Positions 5,420 through 13,168 of a stretch of 24,172 bases of DNA are shown piece after piece (positions within the stretch are counted from its first letter, which is position 1; each line of letters opens with the position of its first letter). Both the position numbers and the translations under genes were made by a program. The notes beneath the pieces were generated by a model. That model was given only the letters and a program-made list of their open reading frames with translations, had not been told where the DNA came from and did no database searches. The DNA is from a virus. Location: IMG/VR virus record IMGVR_UViG_3300036832_000799, positions 1-24,172 of that record; one strand, written 5' to 3'.

Positions 5420-6577
5420 ATGGATGACACCAGCGGGCGGCATCTGGCGTTGCGACCCCACGGCACAGTGTTTCTGGATGTTGACCGCTTCGAACTGGCA
5501 CAGCGTGTCGCCCAAGTGTTCGCGACCTCAAAGCTGGCGCCGGAAGCCCTGCGCAGGAGTATGCCCGACTGCCTGATCGCGCTCGATATTGCCGAGCGGA
5601 TGGGTGAAAGCCCGCTGATGGTCATGCAGCAGATTTTCTTTGTGCATGGCAAGGCCGGCTGGTCGTCGCAGTTTATGATCGCCCGCGCCAACCAGAGCGG
5701 CATCTTTGACGGACCGCTGCGCTGGAAAACCGAAGGCGAGGGCGATGGGCTCAAGGTGACCTGTTTTGCCGACCTCGCCAGAGTCACGGAAGACCGCCGG
5801 GTCGAGGTCACGGTGTCGATGGCGATGGCCAAGGCCGATGGCTGGACCCAAAACGAAAAATACCGCTCGATACCGGAACAGATGCTGCGCTGGCGCGCGG
5901 CCGGCTGGCTGGTCAAGCTCTACTGCCCGCAGGTCATGATGGGGATGTCGTCGATCGATGAGCTGATCGACACGCGCGGCCGCGACGACCCGCTCGACAT
6001 CACCCCGCGCCCCGAACTGCACCAATATACCGGCCCCCTCACCCCGCCCGCTGCCGAGGTCGACGCAGGCGGAACCCCGGCGGCGGCGTCCCCCACGCCG
6101 CCGGGGAAGCGCACCCGTACCCGCAAGCCCGCCGCGCCGAGCCTGGTCGAGGCCGAGGCCGAGCGCACCGAACAAAGCGACATCCCCGGCGAACGGCTGG
6201 GTCTGGGGCCAGGCGAAACCGTCACCGCCGTCACCGGGCTGGGTCTGGGCGACGATGATGATCGCGATCCGCCCGAGCCCGATCCCGAGGACGAGCCCCC
6301 GGAAGACACCGAGCCGCCGATCGGCGACCCGCCCGAGGACGGCGAACTGGTGGTCGAAACCTCCTATAACGTGTTTGTGCCGGGCGGCGAGGCGCTGCAA
6401 AGCTGGTTTGCGCCGGCCAAGGCCAAGCTGGTCGAGATGCTCGACGCCGGCTGCACCGCGGCGGACTTCCGGCGCTTCCGCGCCGAGAACGAGAAGCCGC
6501 TGCGGGAAATGCAGGAGGGCTACAATTTCTGGTTCAAGAGCCTTGCCGAGCTGATGCAGCGGGGCGAGCGACGATGA
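5420..6577 (+). CDS. recT: RecT-like single-strand annealing protein
   Basis: 385 aa. Residues 25-185 match the RecT-family pattern of phage annealing proteins: 'PDCLIALDIAERMGESPLMVMQ', 'FFVHGKAGWSSQFMIARANQSG', 'AMAKADGWTQN' and 'SIPEQMLRWRAAGWL' followed by 'MGM'. RecT proteins coat single-stranded DNA and anneal complementary strands during phage recombination and replication in the cytoplasm. Residues 200-315 are an extended Pro/Asp/Glu-rich linker with few predicted structures; residues 318-385 form a second small helical domain ending in 'MQEGYNFWFKSLAELMQRG'. That long acidic linker and C-terminal extension are not part of the core fold. ATG 5420 has GAGGAG upstream. No exonuclease partner gene is visible next to it. 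The family call is from remembered motifs and is moderately sure. Confidence 0.8.
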   Translation: MDDTSGRHLALRPHGTVFLDVDRFELAQRVAQVFATSKLAPEALRRSMPDCLIALDIAERMGESPLMVMQQIFFVHGKAGWSSQFMIARANQSGIFDGPLRWKTEGEGDGLKVTCFADLARVTEDRRVEVTVSMAMAKADGWTQNEKYRSIPEQMLRWRAAGWLVKLYCPQVMMGMSSIDELIDTRGRDDPLDITPRPELHQYTGPLTPPAAEVDAGGTPAAASPTPPGKRTRTRKPAAPSLVEAEAERTEQSDIPGERLGLGPGETVTAVTGLGLGDDDDRDPPEPDPEDEPPEDTEPPIGDPPEDGELVVETSYNVFVPGGEALQSWFAPAKAKLVEMLDAGCTAADFRRFRAENEKPLREMQEGYNFWFKSLAELMQRGERR

Positions 6578-6684
6578 CCCCGCTGGCCCTGCGGCTGGTA
6601 GCCGGCGGCAGCGTGCGCGGCGGCGAGTCTCGGCGCCGGCTGCGCTGGTGGCAGCGTCTTTGGCATCACTGGTTTCCGGCCTGA
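6574..6684 (+). CDS. 36-aa Trp/Arg-rich small protein overlapping recT
   Basis: The ATG at 6574 overlaps the recT-like stop as ATGA. The peptide begins MTPLALRLVAGGSVRGG, has a basic 'RRRLRWWQRLW' stretch and ends 'HHWFPA'. It carries five Trp/Phe in the last 13 residues and a net positive charge of about +7, with no acidic residue except one Glu. The classic overlap supports translation. Such a composition could bind membranes or nucleic acid, but I recognise no family. Confidence 0.5.
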   Translation: MTPLALRLVAGGSVRGGESRRRLRWWQRLWHHWFPA

Positions 6685-6710
6685 AGCCCGAACTTCAGAA
6701 GAACCGGAAA

Positions 6711-6774
6711 GGGAGCCGCGCACCCTGAATGGCTTCCCCTAACCTCCGCAGGGTGTGCGGCCTCCCGCCCTTTT
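6711..6774 (+). terminator. Strong hairpin between recT unit and 81-aa gene (terminator/attenuator)
   Basis: CCGCGCACCCTG (6716-6727) pairs with CAGGGTGTGCGG (6749-6760) with one G-U. GGGAG just before (6711-6715) pairs with CTCCC just after (6762-6766) across a one-base bulge, giving about 17 base pairs. GCCCTTTT follows. It lies 27 bases after the 36-aa stop and 21 bases before the next ATG. The T-run is short and offset, so partial termination or an attenuating structure is likelier than full termination. Confidence 0.5.
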
Positions 6775-6794
6775 AAGAAAGGAGCAAGTCCCCC

Positions 6795-7040
6795 ATGCCT
6801 CACGACGGCAAAGCAATCATGACCGACACCGACGCCTGCAATCGCTTTGCGCAGGAACTGCACACGATCACCGGGCGCTTTCTCGAAGGCATCGGCGAAC
6901 CGCATCACGATTTGTGGTCGGTCGCCCGCCGTGTCGTCTGGGAGTGGCACCGCCCCGCCAGCGACAATTTCAAGCTGGCCGAGGCGCTCGAGCAACTGAG
7001 CGATCTTGTCGGGAGGCCGCGCACCGAGGACGAAATATGA
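6795..7040 (+). CDS. Unknown 81-aa protein
   Basis: Unrecognised. A helical soluble protein with 'CNRFAQELHTITGRFLEGIGEPHHDLWSV' cut into two helices, followed by 'RRVVWEWHR' and 'KLAEALEQLSDLVGR'. It is His- and Trp-rich for its size. The ATG at 6795 is ten bases after AAGGAG; an internal ATG at 6819 lacks a ribosome site. It lies just behind the hairpin at 6711-6774, so its expression may be set separately from the recombination genes. Fourteen bases separate it from the 480-aa gene, and they are likely co-transcribed. Confidence 0.7.
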   Translation: MPHDGKAIMTDTDACNRFAQELHTITGRFLEGIGEPHHDLWSVARRVVWEWHRPASDNFKLAEALEQLSDLVGRPRTEDEI

Positions 7041-7054
7041 CCGAGTCGTGAGCC

Positions 7055-8497
7055 ATGTTGTACGCCTCGACACTCGATCAGGCGTGGCTGCGCTATTGGG
7101 TCAGCGTGATGCCCGACAGCCGGCTGAGCCATCTGCTGCGGGAACCGCCGCCGGTCGTGTTGGCCCCGCCCCTGCCGGCACCGCCGCAAGACGCCCGCTC
7201 CTGGCTGCGGCCGACACCGGCACCCCCGGCACGGCCCCCTCCCCGTCCACGCGTTGCCAAACCGAGCCAGCCCAAAAAGCCACGGCCGCCCGCCGAGCGC
7301 GCCGAGCGCCGGATCGCCCGCGACATCGAGCGGGTGACACGCCTGCCGGTGTCCGAGTGGGCGAAGTCGATCGTCGGCGACCCGCGCAACGACCACATCA
7401 GGCTCGAAGACATCCTCGACGGGGTGGAGGACTATTTTGAGGTCTTCGAGCAGATGCGGCGCACGGCGCCCGAAGCCTACCAATACTTCTCAAAGATCGG
7501 GGCGCCGGTCTTTACCGCCCAATCGGCAATCTGGACGGCGCAGGTCGAGGCGCTGACAGTCGCCACGCCCGAGCAACTGCCGTCGTTTTTCGGGGTGTTC
7601 TTTGCCCACACGCAGGCCGAATACCGTGAGCGCATCCTCGACGACGCGCCGACGCTGCTTGATTTTCACTTATTTGAAAAACCCAAGAACCACGCGACGA
7701 TAGCGCCGCTCGGCTCGACGATCTTTGCTCACACCAGCCTGGCGCTGAAGCGCAACGGCCTCACTCCCGAGGAACGGCGCAAGTTCCCCTCGACACGCCG
7801 CAATTGGGGTGTGTGGTGGTATGTCGGGGTGTTGCCGGACGGCTCGGTCCGGGCGCTGCCGCACCGCATGACGCATTACCAGAAGCTGCCCAGCGGCGAC
7901 GGGATTTACCATTCCGCCTTTCACATTCCGCCGGGGCTTTACGAGGCGGGGGGCGACAAGGGACCACACGGTTTTGTCCGCGTCTGGTTCAACATTGCCG
8001 TCGCGGCCACGGCCTCGGCGGTGAGCGGGGTGACGGTGACGATCCGCCAGGGCAAGCGCGCGGCCCGACTGGGCGTGCCGGTCGGCAACCTCAAGGCGTT
8101 TTTTGCCGATCGCGACCCGACCTCCGAAGGCGCGCGGCGCAGGGCGATCATGCATCTGCGGCTCGGCCACGATCGGCACATGGCCGATGGCCGGATCATC
8201 GCGGTCGGCGAACATCTCAGCGGCGAGCGGCACTTCACATGGCGCGGCTATGAGATAACGGTCGGCGTGCCGGGGCTGCACTTCCCCTCGCCCGAGGGCT
8301 TTAATCATCCGGTCTGGGTCACCAACGATCCCGACGCCCCGCTGCCCGACGACGTTGATCCCGACAAGATGGCGCCGATCACCAGGCTCGCGAACCATGT
8401 GCAGACGATCGTGCGGAAGAACGAGCCCGTACCGATCCGCCACGGCGAGCCGACCCGGACCTATAAGGGCCCGACGCTGCAACTTCCTCGACGTTGA
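7055..8497 (+). CDS. Unknown 480-aa protein with Pro-rich N-terminal region
   Basis: I do not recognise this protein. Residues 1-30 are helical, 30-80 are a Pro/Ala/Arg-rich disordered stretch, 80-245 a helical domain ('ERRIARDIERV', 'AYQYFSKIGAPVFTAQ'), and 250-410 a mixed domain with notable conserved-looking blocks: 'NWGVWWYVGVLPDG', 'HYQKLPSGDGIYHSAFH', 'HLRLGHDRHMADG', 'VGEHLSGERHFTWRGYEITV'. The many His, Asp and Trp in these blocks suggest a metal site or catalytic core, but no known motif fits. No signal peptide or membrane helix is visible. ATG 7055 has only a weak ribosome site (GTGAG). It ends overlapping the next start (TTGA). It is the largest gene of the rightward block without an assignable function. 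Confidence 0.8.
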   Translation: MLYASTLDQAWLRYWVSVMPDSRLSHLLREPPPVVLAPPLPAPPQDARSWLRPTPAPPARPPPRPRVAKPSQPKKPRPPAERAERRIARDIERVTRLPVSEWAKSIVGDPRNDHIRLEDILDGVEDYFEVFEQMRRTAPEAYQYFSKIGAPVFTAQSAIWTAQVEALTVATPEQLPSFFGVFFAHTQAEYRERILDDAPTLLDFHLFEKPKNHATIAPLGSTIFAHTSLALKRNGLTPEERRKFPSTRRNWGVWWYVGVLPDGSVRALPHRMTHYQKLPSGDGIYHSAFHIPPGLYEAGGDKGPHGFVRVWFNIAVAATASAVSGVTVTIRQGKRAARLGVPVGNLKAFFADRDPTSEGARRRAIMHLRLGHDRHMADGRIIAVGEHLSGERHFTWRGYEITVGVPGLHFPSPEGFNHPVWVTNDPDAPLPDDVDPDKMAPITRLANHVQTIVRKNEPVPIRHGEPTRTYKGPTLQLPRR

Positions 8498-8679
8498 GCG
8501 GACAACAAAAAACCCCCGGTCCCGCGCCCGCAGAGGACGCAGAGCCGGGGGTGATCGAGCGGTGCCGTGCGCTACGCGCCGGCCATGCCTGTGTGACGAT
8601 CTACGGCGAGGACATGGTGACGGTCGTGCGCACCGAGGATTGTCGGGGCTGGTGCCCGCTGCTCAAACTGCCGATTTAA
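8494..8679 (+). CDS. Possible 61-aa protein at the end of the rightward block
   Basis: A frame beginning at TTG 8494, overlapping the previous stop (TTGA). The first 19 residues are Pro/Ala-rich; residues 20-61 look like a small compact domain ('VIERCRALRAGHACVTIYGEDMVTVVRTEDCRGW') with four cysteines in the complete protein. Codon use is G/C at third positions, as in real genes here. Against it: a rare start codon, no Shine-Dalgarno, and the leftward terminator occupies codons 5-20. A GTG at 8551 is an alternative start and would leave 42 residues. Confidence 0.5.
   Translation: MSGQQKTPGPAPAEDAEPGVIERCRALRAGHACVTIYGEDMVTVVRTEDCRGWCPLLKLPI
8507..8552 (-). terminator. Strong intrinsic terminator for the leftward tail operon
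   Basis: Read on the minus strand: ACCCCCGG (8552-8545), an inner helix GCGTCC/GGGCGC with a five-base loop, CCGGGGGT (8519-8512), then a run of six T (8512-8507). The GC-rich two-part stem followed at once by a U-tract is a textbook rho-independent terminator. It lies 131 bases past the stop of the last leftward tail gene (8683). On the plus strand the stem is not followed by T, so it acts in one direction only. Confidence 0.85.
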
Positions 8680-8682
8680 AAC

Positions 8683-8847
8683 TCAAGGCGGGATGATGCG
8701 GACGGTGAGATCGACCGTGCCGGGTGGCGGTTGCAGCGACGGCACGGTCAGCATGTGACCCAGCATTTCCTGCGCGGTGTCGGCGTTGAATGTCGCCACC
8801 AATAGCGGATTGCCGTTGGCGTCGTTGTAGGTCACTTCCCAGATCAT
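8683..8847 (-). CDS. Small 54-aa protein, last gene of the tail operon
   Basis: A short frame starting MIWEVTYNDANGNPLLVATF and ending 'VDLTVRIIPP'. It looks like a small all-beta protein: alternating polar and hydrophobic residues, with Pro-rich turns near residues 36-43. ATG 8847 has GAGGGGA about eight bases upstream, and that site overlaps the TGA of the upstream gene (8860-8862), which supports translational coupling. It is the last gene before the terminator. Function is unknown; small beta proteins at the end of fibre clusters are common but no match can be named. Confidence 0.65.
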   Translation of the reverse strand: MIWEVTYNDANGNPLLVATFNADTAQEMLGHMLTVPSLQPPPGTVDLTVRIIPP

Positions 8848-8859
8848 CGGCAATTCCCC

Positions 8860-9111
8860 TCAAGGATGGATGTGGGACTGTGCTTCGCAATCTCGGATGA
8901 TCTGCATGGCCTGCTCCGGCGTCTCGCGCACACCAAAGCCATTTGGCCGGATGCCGAGGTAGATCACCGCGTTTGTCCCGGCCGTGAGGTGCCCGTGATG
9001 CATCCCGGCCGGTTTGATCGCCTTGATCGTGTCGGAAATGACGAGAAGCTCGCCGCCGTCCGGCGAGTGGAATGTGAGCATGCACACTGCCACGGCGTGG
9101 AGGGCTGACAT
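8860..9111 (-). CDS. Small conserved phage protein, 83 aa
   Basis: An 83-aa mixed alpha/beta protein. A beta-rich core 'MLTFHSPDGGELLVISDTIKAIKPA' is followed by 'TNAVIYLGIRPNGFGVRETPEQAMQIIRDCE'. The order resembles small FlbD-like phage proteins that end with a 'V-x-ETPEE' helix; that is a loose resemblance from memory. GGAGGGGAAG lies directly before the ATG at 9111, an excellent ribosome site. An internal start at the second Met (residue 11) is possible. It follows the S74 fibre gene by 28 bases and is likely co-transcribed. No function can be assigned. Confidence 0.75.
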   Translation of the reverse strand: MSALHAVAVCMLTFHSPDGGELLVISDTIKAIKPAGMHHGHLTAGTNAVIYLGIRPNGFGVRETPEQAMQIIRDCEAQSHIHP

Positions 9112-9139
9112 CTTCCCCTCCCTGCAAAACGGGCGGAAA

Positions 9140-11437
9140 TTATGCGGAAGCTATGCGGGCTTCGAGCGCGGCGAGACGCGCCTCAACCTGCTGGATCGCG
9201 CGCACCGCGTAGGCAAGGATCGGCTGCCATTGCGGGTGCAGCACATCGGGCGCGTCCGAGTCTTCCTGATGCACCAGCCGGTCGACCGAGTTGGGGATCG
9301 CCGCTTCGAGGTCTTCCGCGACCCAGCCGCACGCGTAGTGATCCGTCTCGGTCCACTCGCCGTCGTCGGTCAGTGTCGCCCCCGGCGCGTCGTAGCTGTA
9401 GAACGGGATCGTCCGCAGCGCCGCCATCGCGTCGTAGTCCTCGACCACCGCGATCTCGCGCTTGACCGCACGACCGCTCGGCGTCGCCAGCGTGATATAG
9501 CCGTAGCTGTTGACAAAGCAATAAAGCGAGGTGCCGTCCCAGCGCATCGAGTAAAGATTGCTGTTGCCGTAAACGCCATAAAAGACGCCGTTCTGGGTAT
9601 TGACGTAATCGTTGACCACCAAAACCGCTGTCGCCGTGACAGTATTGGCAAACAGCCCGATCGAAACCAGATTGCCGGCGCTCGTGTTCTGAATATTGCA
9701 CGCGCCGCCGCCGCCCGAAATTAGCGCCGTGTTGCCTGCGATCAGCGTTCCAACGGCAGTAATATTGTTATTGCAGGAGATATTGCCGCTCACGCTCAGC
9801 GAGCCGCCATTCGGCACGGAGACCGTGCTGGCAAACAGACCGATCGAACTGAGCGCGCCGCCACCCGCCGCGCTGATGTTGCAGGAACCGGAACTGCCGA
9901 CGATGTCGACGGCGTTCCCGGCGCGAAGCGTTGACCCCTTGGCGATCAGACTGTTGTTGATCGTCAGGTTGCCGGTGTTGTCCAGCGCCATCGTGTTGAT
10001 GCCGGGGTTGGTGTACCACAGGAACTGCCCGTTACCCGTCCCGGTTTGAAACGCGAAATTTGTGGCCCCCGCCATATTGATCAAGCTACCGGCCGGTCCA
10101 TAGACAGTGCCGCCGGTATAGAGACTGCCGGTCGCGGTGATGTTGCCGCTGGCGGTGACATTGACCGCGCCGACATTGCCGCGAAACGTGCCGTTGCCCG
10201 CGCCGTCGAGGGTCAGCGCCACCGAGGGCACATTGTAGCTGGCGGGCGTCGTCCAGAAGGTCAGCTTGGTTTCGAGATTGGTCGGCGTCCACGCCGATCC
10301 GGCATTCATCAATATCGCCGCCGGATTGCTGTTGCTCATGGCTGAGCCTTGCCAGCCGTTCCAGCAGACGCCGCCGAGCGAATCGTTGGCGACAATCGCG
10401 GTCGGCGCGGCAAAGCTGCCGTTGACCCGGCGCAAATGCAAAACGGAACCGTTTGCCGCCGCGACGATGTTGTGGTCGAACCCTACCGAGGTCGCCACAT
10501 AGCCGCTCGCATACTGGTCCGGTTTGATCTGCGTGCCGGTCGTGATCATCACCGCGCCGGTCCACGCCGGGGCCCCGGCAAGGTTTGCGGGCAGCGGCTG
10601 GGTCGCGTTGGCGGTGCCGCCGCTGGCGATCGGCAGCGGGTTTGTCAGCCCCAGCCCGGTCGCGGTGATCCCGCCGGTAACGGTCAGACCCTGCATCGTG
10701 GTCGATCCGCTGATCGCCACATTGCCGCCCATCCGCGTGTCGCCGCCCAGCGGCTGAAGCAGGAGCGGGTAACGCTGCGACAGGTCGGTCGTGTTGGTCA
10801 CGTCCAGCCACGTTCCCGACGAGCCGTTGGTGCCGATGTCCAGTGTCGGCCCTGCCGTGCCGTTGACCAGCCGGGCGATCAGACTGCCCGACTGCGTGCT
10901 GCCCGAACCGGCCGGCATACTCGCCATTGCTGGCTGGCGCAGCGTCAGCGGCGGTGTGCCGTTGGCGATCACCGTGCCGCCGTTGATTGTCTCGCCGCCC
11001 GAGACGGTGAACCCGGCATTGGCTGTCAGGGCTCCGCTCGTCACGATGGAGCCGCCAATGGTGACCCCGCCCGCGAGCGGCACAACCTGCGCCCAGGCGG
11101 CATTGAGCCGCCCGTAATAGTTCGAATCGGCTGGCGCATCGGGAATACCGCCGCCGCCGCCGCCCGTCCCCGCGTGCTGATCGACATAGTGCTTGTTGGC
11201 CACGTCCAGATCGCTGGTCGGATCGAGCACACCATGCAGCGTGGTCACAGTGGCGCCGAGATTGATCTGGGTCGTGCCGATGGTGACGTAGGGGGTCGCG
11301 AGCATGACGTTGGTGATGGACCCCGGCGCAATGATGCTGACGGGACTGAGCGCCAGCGCGATGGCCGCGTTGAGGTCATCTGCGGTGAGAAGGGCCCCGT
11401 TTTTCCAGGGATAGCCGCCTAAATAGACACCTTGCAT
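9140..11437 (-). CDS. Tail fibre with C-terminal S74 chaperone (fibre 2)
   Basis: 765 aa. Residues 1-90 are an attachment-type N-terminus ('LTADDLNAAIA', 'DVANKHYVDQH', typical of phage fibres). Residues 92-97 are a Gly run. Residues 100-620 are repetitive beta-rich shaft with many 'VTGGITATG'-like turns. Residues 645-765 form a Peptidase_S74 intramolecular chaperone: 'TPSGRAVKREI' with S654 and K659 spaced five apart as in the Ser-Lys dyad, then '[14 protein letters not shown]' and a C-terminal coiled coil 'VRAIQQVEARLAALEARI'. S74 domains trimerise fibres and then cut themselves off. Residues about 448-765 are homologous to the C-terminus of the spike-fibre at 16513-19947. ATG 11437 has GAGGTGAG just upstream. 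It probably binds the host surface. Confidence 0.9.
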   Translation of the reverse strand: MQGVYLGGYPWKNGALLTADDLNAAIALALSPVSIIAPGSITNVMLATPYVTIGTTQINLGATVTTLHGVLDPTSDLDVANKHYVDQHAGTGGGGGGIPDAPADSNYYGRLNAAWAQVVPLAGGVTIGGSIVTSGALTANAGFTVSGGETINGGTVIANGTPPLTLRQPAMASMPAGSGSTQSGSLIARLVNGTAGPTLDIGTNGSSGTWLDVTNTTDLSQRYPLLLQPLGGDTRMGGNVAISGSTTMQGLTVTGGITATGLGLTNPLPIASGGTANATQPLPANLAGAPAWTGAVMITTGTQIKPDQYASGYVATSVGFDHNIVAAANGSVLHLRRVNGSFAAPTAIVANDSLGGVCWNGWQGSAMSNSNPAAILMNAGSAWTPTNLETKLTFWTTPASYNVPSVALTLDGAGNGTFRGNVGAVNVTASGNITATGSLYTGGTVYGPAGSLINMAGATNFAFQTGTGNGQFLWYTNPGINTMALDNTGNLTINNSLIAKGSTLRAGNAVDIVGSSGSCNISAAGGGALSSIGLFASTVSVPNGGSLSVSGNISCNNNITAVGTLIAGNTALISGGGGACNIQNTSAGNLVSIGLFANTVTATAVLVVNDYVNTQNGVFYGVYGNSNLYSMRWDGTSLYCFVNSYGYITLATPSGRAVKREIAVVEDYDAMAALRTIPFYSYDAPGATLTDDGEWTETDHYACGWVAEDLEAAIPNSVDRLVHQEDSDAPDVLHPQWQPILAYAVRAIQQVEARLAALEARIASA
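9143..10096 (-). repeat. Duplicated fibre/S74 module, copy A
   Basis: This segment codes for a shaft block and S74 domain homologous to 16516-17310. Shared protein landmarks: 'FLWYxNxGxNxMxLDNxG', 'SxGLFAxxVS', 'TPSGRxxKR' and '[13 protein letters not shown]'. At DNA level, 22 bases at 9221-9242 are identical to 16606-16627. Confidence 0.8.
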
Positions 11438-11445
11438 GGCTCACC

Positions 11446-12078
11446 TCACGCGATCGACTTGGTGCCCCATTCCGGCAGCGTGCCGCCAGCCGCCACGCCG
11501 CTTTGCCACGCATTGTAGTAGTCTTGAAGGCCCTGATAGACCTCGTTGAAGTCGGCGGCGGTGTCGAGCGTCACGCTCTTGTCGTAAGCGGGCCAGGTCA
11601 GCGGCTGATTGTTGGGCAATTGACCATAGGCGTTGACGTAGGTCGCGGTGCGCCCCATCGCATCAAAGGGTCCGCTCAACTGATAATGCGCATCGAGTGC
11701 CGGCTTCGCCGCCGAGGTCAGCTTGACCCCCGCCGCCTGCATCGCCGCCGTGATGTCCGCCGGCTGGCAGGCCCCCCACTCGGTCGGTGTCGTGTTGAGC
11801 ACCACTGCGCCTTCGAGCCCGGCCTTGGTCAGCACATCGGCGAGTTCGCCGTCGCACAGGATGGCCGAGGCGTTATTGCCTTCGGCGAGCCACGCGGTGT
11901 ACGTGCTGTCGTCCTCCGGCAGATACGCCGCGAGCGCGCTCGAATAAACCGGGCTGTCGGTGCGGTTGGCGACCAGCCAGTACCACGCGCGCGGCGTATA
12001 ACTCGCGCCTGCCGACATCGCGGTGATATTCGTCAGCAATTCCGGGACCGGATTATCCTCGGAGATCGGATCAGCCAT
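11446..12078 (-). CDS. Tail-fibre-associated/assembly-like protein
   Basis: 210 aa from ATG 12078. The N-terminal 60 residues include 'LVANRTDSPVYSSALAAYLPEDD'. The C-terminal half carries 'LDAHYQLSGPFDAMGRTATYVNAYGQLPNN' cut by a Pro-rich turn, then 'TLDTAADFNEVYQGLQDYYNAW'. This C-terminal pattern resembles the DUF4376-type region found in proteins encoded beside phage tail fibres, often thought to help fibre assembly; the match is by eye. Position between two fibre genes supports it. The start is decided by GGAGG at 12084-12088, five bases ahead of ATG 12078; the start overlaps the stop of the beta-helix fibre gene by 8 bases. An upstream start at 12114 lacks a ribosome site. Confidence 0.75.
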   Translation of the reverse strand: MADPISEDNPVPELLTNITAMSAGASYTPRAWYWLVANRTDSPVYSSALAAYLPEDDSTYTAWLAEGNNASAILCDGELADVLTKAGLEGAVVLNTTPTEWGACQPADITAAMQAAGVKLTSAAKPALDAHYQLSGPFDAMGRTATYVNAYGQLPNNQPLTWPAYDKSVTLDTAADFNEVYQGLQDYYNAWQSGVAAGGTLPEWGTKSIA

Positions 12079-13165
12079 ATTGTCCTCCGGTTGATAGCGT
12101 TCCGGCAGAGTCACCGGGCAGGAAGCTCGCGCCCCGTCCCGCTACATTGATGACGCCGTTGAGCACGGCGGTGTAGCGCGAGCCGGTCGCCGAGGTGCCC
12201 GAATAGGTACAGCCCGAGTAGACGTAGACCGCACCGCCACTATGAGCGACGCAAAACTGCTGGGCAAAATTCGGTGTGTTCTGGAGGGTGATCGGCATCG
12301 TCTTGGTCGTATCGGCCTGCGACATGATGATGCTGCCGTTAAACGACGCGTAGTAATGGCTGTTGGCCCCGCCCGCGATCGTGTAGCCGTAACCAAAGAA
12401 GATCACGCCGCTGCGATCCGCAAAGAACTGAACACAGCCGGGCGAGTTGCCGATCGTCAAATTCATTCGGGGATCGGAAGCGATCAGTGCGCCGCCGACC
12501 GCAAGAATGACACCGTTGGCGTAATTGAGAACCGAGGAACAACTCATCAGGAAATTACCGGCGATGACCACGACCGCGCCACCCTGCGCGGTCAGCACCG
12601 TGCCGTAGACCCCGGTGATGGCGACCTGTCCGTTGTAGGTGCAAAGAAAGATCGCGCCGTTTGACCCCATCGGCGTGGTATTCACCGCCAGCGATTCGTT
12701 GTAGGTGCCTGCCTCGATATTGACCTGCGCCGCGTAGGGACCAAGGTCGACATTGGACAGCATGTAGTTGATGCCGTGCTGGATGGTCTTAAACGCGGTT
12801 CCTGGCGTCAGCCCGTCATTGCTGTCGTTGCCGCTCGCCGTCGAGACATAGACATTGTAGGTGCCGCTTGCCTTGACCCGGATATAGCTGCTGATGAGCT
12901 TGCGCAGCGCATTGTCGAGATTGGTGACGTACTCATTGAGATTGCCGTCGTCGAGGATCGGGACGCTGACCAGTTCCTGGTTTATCCACTGCGACAGGCC
13001 GGCCCCGGCAAACGACCCCTGCCGGATCGCCTTGTTGGCGTCGGCGCTCTTGGCGTAGCCGCTGACAAACCCGGTCGAGACCGTGCTACTGCCCGCCCAG
13101 GTCGCCTGTGGCGTGACATTGGCGTTCGCCGCCGTCGCAAACGGCAAAAAATCGCATTGCGCCAT
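12071..13165 (-). CDS. Beta-helix tail fibre/tailspike-like protein
   Basis: 364 aa. Residues 1-95 hold a fibre-type N-terminus ('FLPFATAANANVTPQATWAG', 'GYAKSADANKAIRQGSF'). Residues 105-340 are Asn/Gly/Ser-rich repeats typical of a right-handed parallel beta-helix: 'YVSTASGNDSNDGLTPGTAFKTIQHGINYM', then 'QVNIEAGTYNES'. The 'GNDxNDGLTPxTAFKTIQ' start is the usual opening of pectate-lyase-fold tailspikes. No catalytic residues can be assigned by eye, so it may only bind polysaccharide. The short gap (TGAGGAATG) after the DUF2612 gene puts its Shine-Dalgarno over the previous stop. It likely sits at the baseplate rim. Confidence 0.85.
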   Translation of the reverse strand: MAQCDFLPFATAANANVTPQATWAGSSTVSTGFVSGYAKSADANKAIRQGSFAGAGLSQWINQELVSVPILDDGNLNEYVTNLDNALRKLISSYIRVKASGTYNVYVSTASGNDSNDGLTPGTAFKTIQHGINYMLSNVDLGPYAAQVNIEAGTYNESLAVNTTPMGSNGAIFLCTYNGQVAITGVYGTVLTAQGGAVVVIAGNFLMSCSSVLNYANGVILAVGGALIASDPRMNLTIGNSPGCVQFFADRSGVIFFGYGYTIAGGANSHYYASFNGSIIMSQADTTKTMPITLQNTPNFAQQFCVAHSGGAVYVYSGCTYSGTSATGSRYTAVLNGVINVAGRGASFLPGDSAGTLSTGGQYG

Positions 13166-13168
13166 TCC

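Noticed and set aside
4568-5515. Long minus-strand open frame (315 codons) opposite the coiled-coil gene
   Set aside because: It is antisense to a gene with strong ribosome site and conserved C-terminal motif. High-GC DNA keeps the antisense frame open, and the predicted protein has no recognisable motif.
5528-6400. Minus-strand open frame (290 codons) opposite recT
   Set aside because: It mirrors the RecT-like gene; composition is low-complexity (G, R, A, H) and it lacks a ribosome site.
8713-8749. 9-bp inverted repeat GACCGTGCC/GGCACGGTC as a rightward terminator
   Set aside because: No T-run follows and it lies inside the 54-aa coding frame; its arms are ordinary codons there.
10349-11422. 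Plus-strand open frame (357 codons) opposite the second S74 fibre
   Set aside because: An antisense shadow of a clear fibre gene; Arg/Gly/Ala-rich with no domain pattern.
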